Part shown: positions 8,770 through 19,400 of the stretch, piece after piece
Position numbering within the stretch: position 1 is the stretch's first letter
How the letters are laid out: every line of letters begins with the position of its first letter
NCBI RefSeq assembly: GCF_004339805.1
Contig: NZ_SLUI01000006.1
Span: 167,399-231,398 of the forward strand
DNA from: Anaerospora hongkongensis
GTDB taxonomy: Bacteria; Bacillota; Negativicutes; Sporomusales; DSM-15969
DNA length: 64,000 bases
Reading direction: 5' to 3'
Notes under the pieces: generated by a model
Databases searched by the model: none
What the model saw: only the letters and a program-made list of their open reading frames with translations
What the model was told of the DNA's origin: nothing
Program-made: the position numbers and the translations under genes

Positions 8770-9459
8770 GTGCAGAACTTTGATCTCGTTCAAGCTTTGA
8801 CTGAGTTGGATGAAAATGCGGTGTTGCTGGAGGTTCAGGCACAACTTGCTAAGGGCGTTCCCACCATGGAAATTCTTATTCAGCTCCAGCAAGGGATGGA
8901 ACAGGTCGGAAAACGCTATGAGTCAGGTGATTACTTTTTAGCGGAGCTTATTATGTCAGCCGACATCTTTTCCAGTGCTGCCGCTTTGATGGAAACTTTC
9001 TTCACTTCAGGCTGTGAGTCCAAAGCAATCGGTACGATGGTTATCGGAACGGTAAAGGACGATATTCATGATATTGGTAAAAATATTGTTTCCGCGATTC
9101 TAAGCTGTAGTGGAATTAAAGTTGTCGATCTAGGAGTCGATGTTGCCACAGCAACTTTCGTGAAAGCGGTTAAGATGAATAAGCCGCAAACGGTCGGGTT
9201 ATGTTGCCTGCTTACTACAGCATTTGATGCAATGAAAGAAACGGTTTCTGCGGTGAAGGCGGTGGACCCGTCCATAAAAGTCCTAATCGGCGGTGGTCCG
9301 GTAGATGAAAAGGTAGCTCAATATTGCGGTGCCGACAAATATTGTAGAAACGCTTATGCCGCTGTAAGCGCCGCCCGCAAAAGCATCAGCCCGGTCGTGG
9401 GGTCAAAACCGGCAAAGCAGGCGATCAGCACCAACCTTGGGAGCGGTCTTTCTTGCTGA
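8770..9459 (+). CDS. Corrinoid (cobalamin-binding) methyl-carrier protein, MtaC/MtbC-like
   Basis: A 229-residue protein with an N-terminal helical cap (about 1-85) and a B12-binding Rossmann domain. DIHDIGKN (about residue 98) supplies the lower-axial histidine of the DxHxxG motif. GLCCLLTT and LIGGGPV are the matching later motifs. It should carry a methyl group on cobalt between a donor methyltransferase and the THF methyltransferase encoded just upstream. The GTG start follows AGGGAGGTGG. The C-terminal 20 residues are Ser/Lys-rich and not conserved in the family. Confidence 0.88.
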   Translation: MQNFDLVQALTELDENAVLLEVQAQLAKGVPTMEILIQLQQGMEQVGKRYESGDYFLAELIMSADIFSSAAALMETFFTSGCESKAIGTMVIGTVKDDIHDIGKNIVSAILSCSGIKVVDLGVDVATATFVKAVKMNKPQTVGLCCLLTTAFDAMKETVSAVKAVDPSIKVLIGGGPVDEKVAQYCGADKYCRNAYAAVSAARKSISPVVGSKPAKQAISTNLGSGLSC

Positions 9460-9492
9460 GCCCGGAAAATGATGGATTGTCGATCAGACAAT

Positions 9493-9535
9493 AAGAAGGG
9501 ACGCATCTCTATCAAGATGGAGCGTCCCTTCTTTT
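9493..9535 (+). terminator. Rho-independent terminator
   Basis: AAGAAGGGACGC pairs perfectly with GCGTCCCTTCTT around a 17-nt loop and runs into TTTT. It ends the methyltransferase-corrinoid operon. Confidence 0.85.
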
Positions 9536-9619
9536 AGCATCACGTTATATCTGCCAGTATAGTTATTCTCTTTTAACGGTATTCGGAAGTGTTTATAGCA
9601 AATTAAAGGGAGGATGATG

Positions 9620-10522
9620 ATGGAAATCAGTCTGCAAGGATTGAAGGAGGCTTTTCAGGACAACTGCTATATTGCCGAAGACGAGGTCATTATGACCGTA
9701 TACTGGGCGCTCAAGCTGGGGAAACCGCTTTTGATAGAGGGCGAGCCTGGTGTGGGAAAAACGGAAGTCGCCAAGGTGTTAAGTTCAGTCTTTGCGACCG
9801 AGCTGATCCGGCTGCAATGCTATGAGGGGCTGGATGAGAGCCGGGCGCTGTATGAATGGAATTATCAGCGCCAATTGCTAAAAATACAGCTTCAGAAAGA
9901 TTGTCTAACAGACAGTAGTGAAAAGGATTTGTTTGATCGCGAATATTTACTGGAACGGCCTTTACTGAAAGCGATAACAGTCTCGCGAAGACCAGTACTG
10001 CTGATCGATGAGATTGATAAAACTGATGAACAATTTGAGGCGTTTCTGTTTGAACTGCTATCGGAGTATCAGGTAACGATACCCGAATGGGGGACTATCA
10101 AGGCGAAGCATGTACCGATCGTCGTTCTGACCAGCAATCATGATCGCGATCTTTCTGACGGCCTGCGCCGCCGGTGTGTTTATTTGTACCTTGAGTATCC
10201 CTCGATACAGAAGGAAACCTTAATTTTGGCAAAGAAAGTTCCTGGGCTTGGCCCCAAGTTAGCTCACGAGATTGCGACCGCTCTCCAGTTCATTCGCCGG
10301 TTTCCTGAATTGGAGAAGAAGCCGGCAATTGCGGAGAGTCTCGATTGGGCTCGGGCTTTGGTGATGATGGGGACGGATGCTCTTGATGAAACCGCCGTCA
10401 ACAATACGCTGGGGCTTATTTTTAAGCACGGGGCGGACCTCCGGCACTTCAAAGATAAAGGCGGCACGGAGGAACTTTGCATGCAAATAAGGGAATGCCC
10501 GCAAGGTGAAGCGAGGGGTTAA
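9620..10522 (+). CDS. MoxR-family AAA+ ATPase
   Basis: A 300-residue AAA+ ATPase. GEPGVGKTE is Walker A (about residue 40), VLLIDEIDKTDE is Walker B, and TSNHDRDLSDGLRRRC covers sensor 1 and the arginine-finger region. MoxR proteins act with VWA-domain partners as metal-centre or complex assembly chaperones, and CoxD in the CO-dehydrogenase gene clusters of carboxydotrophs is the closest named analogue. The third of three ATG codons (9620) is 6 bases from GGGAGG, so I chose it. The VWA gene begins 2 bases after its stop, a classic pair. Confidence 0.85.
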   Translation: MEISLQGLKEAFQDNCYIAEDEVIMTVYWALKLGKPLLIEGEPGVGKTEVAKVLSSVFATELIRLQCYEGLDESRALYEWNYQRQLLKIQLQKDCLTDSSEKDLFDREYLLERPLLKAITVSRRPVLLIDEIDKTDEQFEAFLFELLSEYQVTIPEWGTIKAKHVPIVVLTSNHDRDLSDGLRRRCVYLYLEYPSIQKETLILAKKVPGLGPKLAHEIATALQFIRRFPELEKKPAIAESLDWARALVMMGTDALDETAVNNTLGLIFKHGADLRHFKDKGGTEELCMQIRECPQGEARG

Positions 10523-10523
10523 A

Positions 10524-11858
10524 GTGAATGCGGCAAAGCGGCTTGTTGAATTTTGCCATGTCCTAAGAGGGCTGGGGGTCCGGGTAAGCACGTCGGAAAT
10601 GCTGGACGCGGCCGAAGCTTTACTGCAGGAAGACTGGGCAGATCCGCAGCATATAAGGGCTGCATTACAGGCGACCTTAATAAAAAGGCATGAAGATATA
10701 CCGGTCTTCCGTCAGGCCTTTGTCGCTTTTTTTCTGGAATCCAAGCAACAGCCACCACCGGCCGGGGAACAGACCAGCGGTCAGCCGGTACAACGGAGGG
10801 GGAAGGCTGACGAATTGACCTTCCAGGGCCATGAATTAAATATATCCGGTGAGCTACGCCAGGTGTACCAGCAAATGGCGCCCCAGGACCGGCAACGATT
10901 GTGCTCGTTTTTGGAAAAGACATCCGGCGGAAACAACATTGAGTTAAATTTTAAACATGTAGTTGAAAAAGTTGTCGTTGGTTCATTGGAGTATTGGCGG
11001 CGCCAGTTAGCGGCAGAGGAAGAAGCGGCGTTTCCGGTGCGGTTATGCGGTGAGCCTATTATCGATCAAACAGTGGAAAAGGCGGCGCGGTGTCTGGAAG
11101 CTGAAATGCAGACACTGCTGCACAAAGATATGCGACGAATCGGGGAACAGGACCTTCCACTTGTCCGGCGCTTAATCAAACAGTTGGCGAAAGAATTGTC
11201 CAGTCAACTGTCCCGGCGATATCATAAGACCCATTTTGCCGAACGAATTGATCTGAGACGGACGATTCGCGATAATACCCGTTACGGCGGCACTATGCTG
11301 CAGCTAAAATATAAGGCGGCCAAGCGGACGAAGCCCAATATTCTGTTATTATGTGACGTTTCCGGCTCGATGGCCCAGTATGCAGTTTTTGTACTCCAGT
11401 TCATATACGGGCTGTCCAGTCTTGTTGATCAGATTGAAAGCTTTATTTTTGCCGAAGACCTTGAACGGATGACCGTCAAATTCCAAAAGAAACAACCCTT
11501 TGCTGAGCTTATGAGTGAAATGATGGCCCAAAGCGGGCAATGGGGAAAAGGCACTGATCTATCGAAGAGCTTATCAACATTGTGCAAAGACCATCGAAAA
11601 GTGCTGCGTCCTTCGATGGTCGTCATTATCGTAAGCGATGCAAAAACGATGAAAAGTGAGGCCGCCATAAGCGAATTGGCAGTATTGAACAAAAAAGTGC
11701 GAAATATTATCTGGCTGAATACCCTGCCTAGCAGCGAATGGTCCCGCCATAAAACAATAGGATTTTTTCAGAAATATTCCCATATGGTGGCTTGCAGTAC
11801 CCTCGGCGATTTGGCAAATATCATTCGATCGCAAATATTTCATCTAAAATCGCTCTAA
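10524..11858 (+). CDS. VWA-domain protein (CoxE-like), partner of MoxR ATPase
   Basis: A protein of about 444 residues. Its C-terminal half holds a von Willebrand A domain with the MIDAS start CDVSGSM and a later threonine-containing stretch (GKGTDLSKSL). This matches CoxE-type proteins, which in aerobic CO oxidisers help mature the Mo-Cu CO dehydrogenase with CoxD. Here the pair lies just upstream of the Wood-Ljungdahl cluster, so a role in assembling a metalloenzyme is attractive but unproven. GTG 10524 follows GAGGGG; an earlier GTG at 10506 overlaps the ATPase gene. Codon use matches the neighbours. Confidence 0.82.
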   Translation: MNAAKRLVEFCHVLRGLGVRVSTSEMLDAAEALLQEDWADPQHIRAALQATLIKRHEDIPVFRQAFVAFFLESKQQPPPAGEQTSGQPVQRRGKADELTFQGHELNISGELRQVYQQMAPQDRQRLCSFLEKTSGGNNIELNFKHVVEKVVVGSLEYWRRQLAAEEEAAFPVRLCGEPIIDQTVEKAARCLEAEMQTLLHKDMRRIGEQDLPLVRRLIKQLAKELSSQLSRRYHKTHFAERIDLRRTIRDNTRYGGTMLQLKYKAAKRTKPNILLLCDVSGSMAQYAVFVLQFIYGLSSLVDQIESFIFAEDLERMTVKFQKKQPFAELMSEMMAQSGQWGKGTDLSKSLSTLCKDHRKVLRPSMVVIIVSDAKTMKSEAAISELAVLNKKVRNIIWLNTLPSSEWSRHKTIGFFQKYSHMVACSTLGDLANIIRSQIFHLKSL

Positions 11859-12290
11859 TGGTTGCCGAAAGTTTCTGCTCAAAAAAAAATATATTTTTAA
11901 GAATGTTCTGACAGGAATTTCTACTGTAATTTGCGAAGTTGTATATACATATAGATAAGAGAGGCTGTACATTAACTTATAAAAGAAGAGGCATCAGAAA
12001 ACGGAGTTAATGCTTTTTATCAACGTGGCTGCTGGCATCGCCCTCGTTTCACAGGCGTCTCCCATGGCACAGAAAAGTTCAATTCGGGAGTTCGTCTTTT
12101 CGACGCAAATGGTTTTTTTTCGCTGAATAAGTTAAAAATTTCACAATAAACACAGAGAAATGACGGCCGGCAGATGATCAAGGCATAGTAAAACATAAAC
12201 GGAATGAGGTGAGGCTGTTACAAGACCCGATGTATATACGTCTATATAAATTAGAACAAAGAAAGTACAAGAAAGGGGCTGAGCGTATTT
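11859..12290 (+). other. 432-base gap upstream of folD
   Basis: No open frame or recognised riboswitch is seen. Two similar AT-rich sites are present: TTGTATATACATATAG (11939-11954) and TGTATATACGTCTATATA (12231-12248). A third close match, TGTATATACATATATAC, lies at 23083-23099 before the DUF3786 gene. GAGGCTGT also occurs after the first site and before the second. These may be promoter or operator elements of the C1 cluster. Confidence 0.35.
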
Positions 12291-13145
12291 ATGGCGGCGC
12301 AGATATTGGATGGGAAAAAGATAGCTGAGCAATTGACGGAAATCGTGAAAAGAGATGTTGCTAAGTTTGAGGCTGCCCGGAGCATTAAACCAGGGCTGAC
12401 TGTCATCATTGTAGGAGAAAACCCGGCATCCAAGGTTTACGTGAATCGCAAACACAAGGCTTGTGAGGAACTGGGAATTGCCTCGGAGGTCGTACGGCTG
12501 CCGGAAACGACGTCCGAGGAGCAGCTGCTGCAAGAAATTGACCGGTTAAATAGCGATAACAGGGTACACGGTATTCTGGTGCAACTGCCTCTGCCTAAAC
12601 ACATCAACAGCGAATTGGTTCTGGAGAGGATCAGCCCGCTCAAAGATGTTGATGGCTTTCATCCGGTAAATGTCGGGAACCTAACCATTGGTAAAGAAGG
12701 ACTTGTGCCCTGTACACCTTACGGAGTTATCAAAATGCTGGAAATCAGCGGTATTTCCGTCGAAGGAAAACGGGCGGTGGTTCTTGGCCGGAGTAATATA
12801 GTCGGCAAGCCGATGACGATGTTGCTGATGTCCCGGAATGCGACTGTAACCGTCTGTCACTCACGCACGAAGGATCTGGCTGCGGTTTGCCGGGAGGGAG
12901 ATATCTTAGTCGCTGCTATCGGCAAGCCAGAGTTCGTCACAAAGGACATGGTGAAACCCGGTGCGATCGTTATTGATGTCGGCATCAATCGGGTTGGTGA
13001 CAAATTGGTTGGTGACGTTAAATTCGACGAGGTACAGGAAGTCGCGGGCTATATCACTCCTGTGCCGGGGGGAGTTGGACCGCTGACCATCGGTATGCTG
13101 CTGCACAATACGTTGAAAGCCGCAGAGCTGCAGCTTGAGAAATGA
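12291..13145 (+). CDS. folD: Bifunctional methylene-THF dehydrogenase / methenyl-THF cyclohydrolase
   Basis: A 284-residue enzyme that interconverts 10-formyl-THF, methenyl-THF and methylene-THF with NAD(P). YVNRKHKACEELGI carries the conserved tyrosine and lysine of the active site. LPLPKH, DVDGFHP, GRSNIVGKP and PVPGGVGPLT are the standard family motifs, and length is normal. It provides steps three and four of the methyl branch, and no separate cyclohydrolase gene is present in the window. It precedes fhs by 68 bases and is probably co-transcribed with it. Confidence 0.97.
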   Translation: MAAQILDGKKIAEQLTEIVKRDVAKFEAARSIKPGLTVIIVGENPASKVYVNRKHKACEELGIASEVVRLPETTSEEQLLQEIDRLNSDNRVHGILVQLPLPKHINSELVLERISPLKDVDGFHPVNVGNLTIGKEGLVPCTPYGVIKMLEISGISVEGKRAVVLGRSNIVGKPMTMLLMSRNATVTVCHSRTKDLAAVCREGDILVAAIGKPEFVTKDMVKPGAIVIDVGINRVGDKLVGDVKFDEVQEVAGYITPVPGGVGPLTIGMLLHNTLKAAELQLEK

Positions 13146-13213
13146 TGGTTGATCCAGGTCAGATTGAGCGAGTGTAAATCATAATTGACGAAATAAAAGG
13201 GGGATGTATACAT

Positions 13214-14974
13214 ATGGCTTGGGATGCTACGCAATTGAAAGATTGGCAGATTGCTGAACTGGCAGAGGGCAATATACCCACAACTGAGCAATACCAGGAA
13301 ATGATGGGTCTGCAGAAAGATGAAATCATTCCGTACGGCAAGACGCCGAAGATCGATTTCCTGAAAGTGATCAACCGCCTCAAGGATAAACCGGATGGCA
13401 AGTATATTGAGGTAACCGCCATCACCCCTACCCCTTTGGGAGAAGGTAAATCAACGACATCCATTGGTCTCATGGAAGGACTGGGGAAGCGCGGCGTTAA
13501 CGTTGGCGGCGCTTTGCGGCAGCCTTCGGGCGGACCGACCATGAATGTCAAGGGTACTGCTGCCGGCGGCGGCAACGCCCTTTTAATCCCGATGACCGAG
13601 TTCTCTCTGGGCTTGACCGGAGATATCAATGACATTATGAACGCCCACAATCTGGCGATGGTCGCCCTGAATGCCAGGATGCAGCATGAGGCCAATTATG
13701 ATGACGCCGAGTTGGGCAGAAGAAATCTCAGAAGACTTGACATTAACCCCAAGAACGTGGAGATGGGCTGGGTCCTTGACTTTGCAGCCCAAGGCCTGCG
13801 CAACATTATCATGGGGCTTGGCGGAAAGCAAGACGGCTTTATGATGCATTCCAAGTTCGGTATCGCCGTTGGGTCCGAGTTGATGGCTATCCTGGCGGTG
13901 GCCAAGGATCTGGCTGATATGCGGGAACGTTTTAAGCACATTGTAGTTGCCTATGATAAGGCCGGAAAACCGGTTACCGCCCAAGACCTGGAAGTTGATG
14001 GCGCCATGACCGCCTGGATGCGAAATACGATTAATCCAACCCTTTGTTCCACTGTTGAAGGGCAGCCCTGTTTTGTCCACGCCGGTCCGTTTGCCAATAT
14101 CGCCATAGGTCAGTCCTCGATTATTGCCGACCGTATCGGTCTGAAATGCTTCGATTACCATGTCACCGAGTCCGGCTTCGCCGCAGATATCGGTTTCGAA
14201 AAATTCTGGAATGTCAAATGCCGGCTAAGCGGACTAAAACCATCGGTCTCTGTCCTGGTAGCCACTGTCCGCGCCTTGAAGATGCATGGCGGTGGACCTG
14301 CTGTGGTGCCTGGCCGTCCGCTTCCTGACGAATATACCAAAGAAAATCTGGAACTTTTAGAAAAAGGCTGCGCCAATATGATTCACCTTATCAATGTTAT
14401 TAAAAAATCAGGCATTAAGCCGGTAATCTGTATCAATGCCTTCTACACCGATACCAAGGAAGAACATGACCTGGTGAAGCGGATCGCCGAACAGGCCGGC
14501 GCCCGGGCCGCCGTCTCCCAGCACTGGCTGAAGGGTGGCGACGGAGCCCTGGAGTTGGCGGATGCCGTTATCGATGCCTGCAAGGAAGAAGTCAATTTCA
14601 ACTACCTGTATCCGCTGGAAATGCCTTTGCGGCAGCGGGTGGAGACTATCGCCAAGGAAGTATACGGAGCCGATGGCGTCGATTGGGCGCCGCTGGCTGA
14701 AGAGAAAGCCAAGAAGTTTGAAGCTGATCCCTCGTATGCCGACTATTCCACCATGATGGTGAAGACCCACCTGTCCCTGTCCCATGAACCGACATGGAAA
14801 GGCGTTCCCAAGGGATGGAGATTGCCAATCAGGGACGTATTGGTTTACGGCGGCGCCAAATTCCTCTGCCCGATGGCCGGTGCTATCAGTCTGATGCCGG
14901 GAACAGGTTCCGATCCCGCTTATCGCCGGATTGATGTAGATGTCAATACAGGCAGAGTCAGCGGACTGTTCTAG
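13214..14974 (+). CDS. fhs: Formate-tetrahydrofolate ligase (formyl-THF synthetase)
   Basis: A 586-residue enzyme that makes 10-formyl-THF from formate, ATP and THF. The ATP loop [12 protein letters not shown] and the [14 protein letters not shown] and [12 protein letters not shown] regions are diagnostic. Length is about 25-30 residues above the common form, mainly an N-terminal leader with a WQIAELAEG stretch. The start follows AAAAGGGGG. It is the energy-consuming entry of the methyl branch and sits between folD and the Hdr/Met module. Confidence 0.98.
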   Translation: MAWDATQLKDWQIAELAEGNIPTTEQYQEMMGLQKDEIIPYGKTPKIDFLKVINRLKDKPDGKYIEVTAITPTPLGEGKSTTSIGLMEGLGKRGVNVGGALRQPSGGPTMNVKGTAAGGGNALLIPMTEFSLGLTGDINDIMNAHNLAMVALNARMQHEANYDDAELGRRNLRRLDINPKNVEMGWVLDFAAQGLRNIIMGLGGKQDGFMMHSKFGIAVGSELMAILAVAKDLADMRERFKHIVVAYDKAGKPVTAQDLEVDGAMTAWMRNTINPTLCSTVEGQPCFVHAGPFANIAIGQSSIIADRIGLKCFDYHVTESGFAADIGFEKFWNVKCRLSGLKPSVSVLVATVRALKMHGGGPAVVPGRPLPDEYTKENLELLEKGCANMIHLINVIKKSGIKPVICINAFYTDTKEEHDLVKRIAEQAGARAAVSQHWLKGGDGALELADAVIDACKEEVNFNYLYPLEMPLRQRVETIAKEVYGADGVDWAPLAEEKAKKFEADPSYADYSTMMVKTHLSLSHEPTWKGVPKGWRLPIRDVLVYGGAKFLCPMAGAISLMPGTGSDPAYRRIDVDVNTGRVSGLF

Positions 14975-15053
14975 CGGGTTGATGGAAAAGTAAATCGCGA
15001 AGATGTTCCGATCGTGCAACGCGGCAGACTTCGTGAGGAGAGGAGCGTGTACA

Positions 15054-15611
15054 ATGGCGGATGCAGGGATAACCCCTTCTTCCCAATTTGTCGGAGAGGT
15101 CCAGACTAAATCCGGTCAAAATATCAACCTTTGTTACAATTGCAAGAAATGTGCCGGAGGCTGTCCAGTGAACTTTGTCATGCAGCCGTACAATGCGGAT
15201 ATCCTGAAGCTGATTCAGCTGGGGGAAAAAGAAGCGGTCCTCAAAAGCAACAGTATCTGGCTGTGTGTGGGCTGCAAGACTTGTGCGGCACGGTGTCCCA
15301 ACGGTATCGACACCTCGAAAATCATGGATGCGCTGCGAGAAATGGCGCTGGCGGAAGGGTTTTCCGGCCATGAAACAAAGACTCCGGCTTTCCATCAGTC
15401 CTTTTTGATGATGGTTGGGCAAATGGGACGCGCGTATGAAGCAGGTCTCATCGGCATTTACAAGCTGAAAACATTCACTTTTACGCAAGACATGGGCGTA
15501 GGCATCAAATTCCTGACTAAGGGCAAACTCAAGCTTTTGCCTGACCGTATCAGACGGGTGGGGGAAATCAAGCAGATTTTCCGCAAGGCGAAGGAGGTGG
15601 AGAGAAAATGA
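15054..15611 (+). CDS. hdrC: HdrC-like iron-sulfur protein
   Basis: A 185-residue protein with two 4Fe-4S motifs: CYNCKKCAGGCP (from about residue 26) and CVGCKTCAARCP (from about 70). Only the HdrC fold follows. It should pass electrons between HdrA and HdrB in the electron-transfer complex tied to methylene-THF reductase. I chose ATG 15054 after GAGGAGAGGAG, not the 17-codon longer form from 15003. Its stop overlaps the HdrB start (ATGA), so the two are translationally coupled. Confidence 0.9.
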   Translation: MADAGITPSSQFVGEVQTKSGQNINLCYNCKKCAGGCPVNFVMQPYNADILKLIQLGEKEAVLKSNSIWLCVGCKTCAARCPNGIDTSKIMDALREMALAEGFSGHETKTPAFHQSFLMMVGQMGRAYEAGLIGIYKLKTFTFTQDMGVGIKFLTKGKLKLLPDRIRRVGEIKQIFRKAKEVERK

Positions 15612-16477
15612 AAATGACCTATTATCCCGGATGCTCTCTCCATTCTACTGCCAGTGAATACAATGCCTCGACCGGATATGTATTCAAAGAACTCGGCATT
15701 GAACTTACCGAAATCGAAGACTGGAATTGCTGCGGGGCTTCCAGCGCCCATGCGACAAATCATTATTTATCGCTGGCGCTGCCTTTGCGCAACCTTGTCC
15801 TGGCGGAACAGGCCGAAAACGATGTTCTGGCCCCCTGCTCGGCCTGTTATAACCTGCTGAAATATACTGATCACCAGATTCGTCAACAGGCGCCCGAAGC
15901 CGAAGGCATCAACGGCGACCTTGAGAAGATCGTGGGGAACAAATACGGGGCGACGATTCAGGTCCGCCATCCGTTGGAAATCCTGAGCAGCAAAGAAATG
16001 CTGCGAACCGTCAAAGCTAAGACCATCCGTCCGCTTACCGGCCTCAACGTAGTGACCTATTACGGTTGTTTGCTGACGCGGCCCAAGGACGTAGTGGCCT
16101 TCGACAATCCCGAACATCCCCAGAGCATGGATAAACTGGTCTCAGCCCTGGGGGCGGATGTTAAAAAATGGTCTTACAAAACCGACTGTTGCGGCGTCGC
16201 CCTCAACCTGCCCCGTACCGAGGTGGTGGAGACGCTGGTTGCCAAGCTCATTACCGAGGCGCAGCGCGCCGGGGCTCAGGCCATTGTAGTCGCTTGCCCG
16301 ATGTGCCACGTCAACCTGGACATCCGCCAGACCAAAGTGGCCAAAACAATGCCTATTTTCTACTTTACCGAGTTGATGGGCATCGCTTTCGGTGCTCCTG
16401 CCCCCCAAGCCTGGCTGCGTAAACATGTGATCGATCCCATGTCTGTACTTCCTGTGGCCGAGAGGGGAGGAAAATAG
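15608..16477 (+). CDS. hdrB: HdrB-like CCG-domain protein
   Basis: A 289-residue protein with two cysteine-rich CCG domains: CCGASSAH with CSACY, and DCCGVAL with CPMCH. In methanogen HdrB these bind non-cubane 4Fe-4S clusters that reduce a disulfide. In acetogens the homologue is thought to serve as an electron relay in the MetFV-Hdr complex. It overlaps HdrC by 4 bases and lies one base from the HdrA-like gene. Length is normal for the family. Confidence 0.92.
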   Translation: MKMTYYPGCSLHSTASEYNASTGYVFKELGIELTEIEDWNCCGASSAHATNHYLSLALPLRNLVLAEQAENDVLAPCSACYNLLKYTDHQIRQQAPEAEGINGDLEKIVGNKYGATIQVRHPLEILSSKEMLRTVKAKTIRPLTGLNVVTYYGCLLTRPKDVVAFDNPEHPQSMDKLVSALGADVKKWSYKTDCCGVALNLPRTEVVETLVAKLITEAQRAGAQAIVVACPMCHVNLDIRQTKVAKTMPIFYFTELMGIAFGAPAPQAWLRKHVIDPMSVLPVAERGGK

Positions 16478-16478
16478 T

Positions 16479-19400
16479 ATGGCAAAAGTTAGCAGCATCG
16501 GTGTTCAAGCACCGCCTGCGTCAACCAAGGAGAAAATCGGCTCCGTCCTCGTCTTAGGCGGAGGAATCGCCGGAATGCAGTCCGCTCTGGATCTTGCCAA
16601 TGGCGGATATCTTGTGCATATGGTCACAGATGAACCGTCGATCGGCGGGAAGATGGCCCAACTTGACAAAACTTTTCCGACCAATGAATGTTCCATGTGT
16701 CTTTTAGGACCGAAGATGAGTGACTGCCTGAGCCATCCTAATATTATCATTCACACTCATTCGGTGTTGGAGAAGCTGGGAGGAGAAGCCGGTAACTTTA
16801 CCGCCCAGGTGCGGAAAAAAGCGAGATTCATCGATATTGACGAATGTACGGCCTGCGGCGACTGCGTCGACGCCTGCCCCGTTAAGGTGAAGGATGGCTT
16901 CAACCAGGATCAGGGTCTTCGTAAAGCGGTATATAAGCTCTTCCCGCAGTCGGTGCCAAACAGGTTCATGATCGACAAGCGCGGTGTTCCACCGTGCCGC
17001 TCCACCTGTCCGGCCGGAACAAATGTGCAAGGATATGTGGCTCTCCTTTCTCAGGGAAAATTCGCCGAAGCACTGGAAGTCATCCATCGCCGCCTGCCTT
17101 TCGCCGGTATCTGCGGCCGAATTTGCCACCATCCGTGTGAAGCGGAATGCAACCGGCAGGAAATTGATCAACCGCTGGCAATCGCCACCCTAAAACGGGC
17201 GGCCGCCGACTATGGCTGGGAGGAACTCGCCAAAGCCGAATCACAAATATATACTCCCACCCGCAAAGAGCGGGTAGCGATTATCGGAGGCGGACCGGCT
17301 GGGCTGACAGCTGCCTGCGACCTTGTGGAGAAAGGCTATCAGGTTACTATCTTTGAAGCACTGCCCAGTCCGGGCGGCTGGTTGAAATACGGGATTCCCC
17401 AATACCGGCTGCCGGAGATCGTTGTTCAACGGGAAATTGACATGCTTTTAAGGCATGGAATTGAAGTGCGCAATAACACTCGCGTGGGCAGCGATATTAC
17501 CTTAAAAGAGCTAAAAGAGCAATATAATGCAGTCCTTATCGCCGTTGGCGTGCAAAAGAGCCGGGATCTGCCGCTTGAAGGCGCCGGTCTTGCCGGGGTT
17601 CTTCCCGGAGTAGGCTTTTTAAGGGATATCAAACTTGGCCAAAACCCGCGGGTCGGGAAAAAAGTCGTCGTTATCGGCGGCGGCAACGTAGCAATGGATG
17701 TAGCCCGTTCAGCGCTGCGCCAGGGCGGAGAAGAAGTCCATGTCGTCTGTTTGGAGTCCCGCGGCGAAATGCCGGCCCATGTCTGGGAAATCGAAGAAGC
17801 CGAAGATGAAGGAGTCATCCTGCATCCCGGCTGGGGCCCGAAAGCAATTGTCGGCAGCGGCGGGAAAGTCAGCGCCGTTGGCTTCAGAGCCTGCAGCGCC
17901 GTTTTCGACGCCGAGCGGCGATTTAATCCCCGCTATGACGAAACACGTACCATCCTTCTCGACGCAGACACCGTGATCATGGCTATCGGCCAGGCTGCAG
18001 ACCTGGAATTTCTGCAGGGCCAAAAGAAAGTCACGACCGCCCGGGGAATTGTTGCTGCCGATTCGCTGACCAAGGCTACCGGTGATCCTGCCATTTTTGC
18101 CTGCGGCGACGTAGCTCACGGCCCGGCGTCAGTAATTGAAGCGGTTGCGAGTGCTCATGAGGCAGCCATATCCATTGACCGTTATCTAAACGGTGCCCAA
18201 ATCGCTGCCAACAGGGAAAAGCCACATCAAGACAAACTCACTCTCCCGGAAAATACCCCGGTACACCCGATGGGCCGCCTGTCACAGGCCTTTGCCCCGG
18301 CAAGCCTTCGCAGTGGAGACTATCGCGAAGTGGCTCTGGGCATGAGCGAAGAAGAAGCAATCGAAGAAGCAAGCCGCTGTATGAACTGTGGAATTTGCTC
18401 CGAGTGTTTCCAATGCGAAAAGGCCTGTAAAAAACAAGTCATTCACCATGATGATACCGATGAAATGCTTGACCTGTCCGTCGGCGCTCTCGTGTTGGCT
18501 CCCGGCTTCGATATTTTCGATGCAAGCCTCAAGGGTGAATACGGCTACGGCATTTACCCCAATGTGTTGAACAGCCTTGAATTTGAACGCCTGTTGTCTT
18601 CTACCGGTCCTACCACAGGCCATGTGGTGCGGCCGTCGGATGGTGCTTCACCCCGAAAGGTTGCCTTCATCCAATGTGTAGGCTCTCGTGACTGCGGTGA
18701 CAACGGAGCGGAGTACTGTTCTTCCATCTGCTGTATGTATTCTACCAAAGAGGCGCTTATTGCCCGGGAGCACGACGCCAATGTTGAACCGGCCATCTTC
18801 TATCTGGATATGCGTTCTTACGGGAAAAATTTTGACAAATATGTTGAAACCGCGAAAAAAGGTGGCGTCCGTTACGTTCGGGCCATGATATCCAGCATAA
18901 AAGAAGATCCGGTAACCCAAAACCTTTTCATTAAATATATCAACGAAAGCGGCGATATCGTCGAGGAAGAGTTCGAACTTGTCGTATTGGCCGTTGGGGT
19001 ACGTCCACCCAAGACGGCTGCCCCTCTTCTGGCGACGCTGGGGATAGAAGCTCATCCTTACGGTTTTGCCGATACTGATGATTTCAGCCCTACCGAAACA
19101 TCCCGACAGGGTATCTATGTTGCCGGAGCCTTCCAGGGACCGCGGGATATTCCGGAGACGGTCATGACTGCCAGCGCGGCCGCGGCCAAAGCGGGGGAAC
19201 TGCTGGCGGACGCCCGCAACACTTTGCGGCGTCTCAAAGCCTATCCGCCGGAGCGGGACGTCAGTGAAGAACCGGTGCGCATTGGTGTTTTTATCTGCCA
19301 GTGCGGCATCAACATAGCCTCAATTGTCAACGTTCCGGAGGTCGTGGCCTATGGACAAAGTTTGCCTGATGTTGTTCACTGTCAGGATAATCTTTATACC

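Noticed and set aside
11959..12130. Possible riboswitch (THF or ZTP class) upstream of folD
   Set aside because: Several short stems can be drawn, but none of the conserved blocks of THF, ZTP, SAM or cobalamin riboswitches could be identified.
13583..14161. Long antisense open frame inside fhs (and similar ones within hdrA, acsA and folC)
   Set aside because: These are shadows of GC-rich, highly conserved genes on the other strand, with no ribosome site and no family-like sequence.
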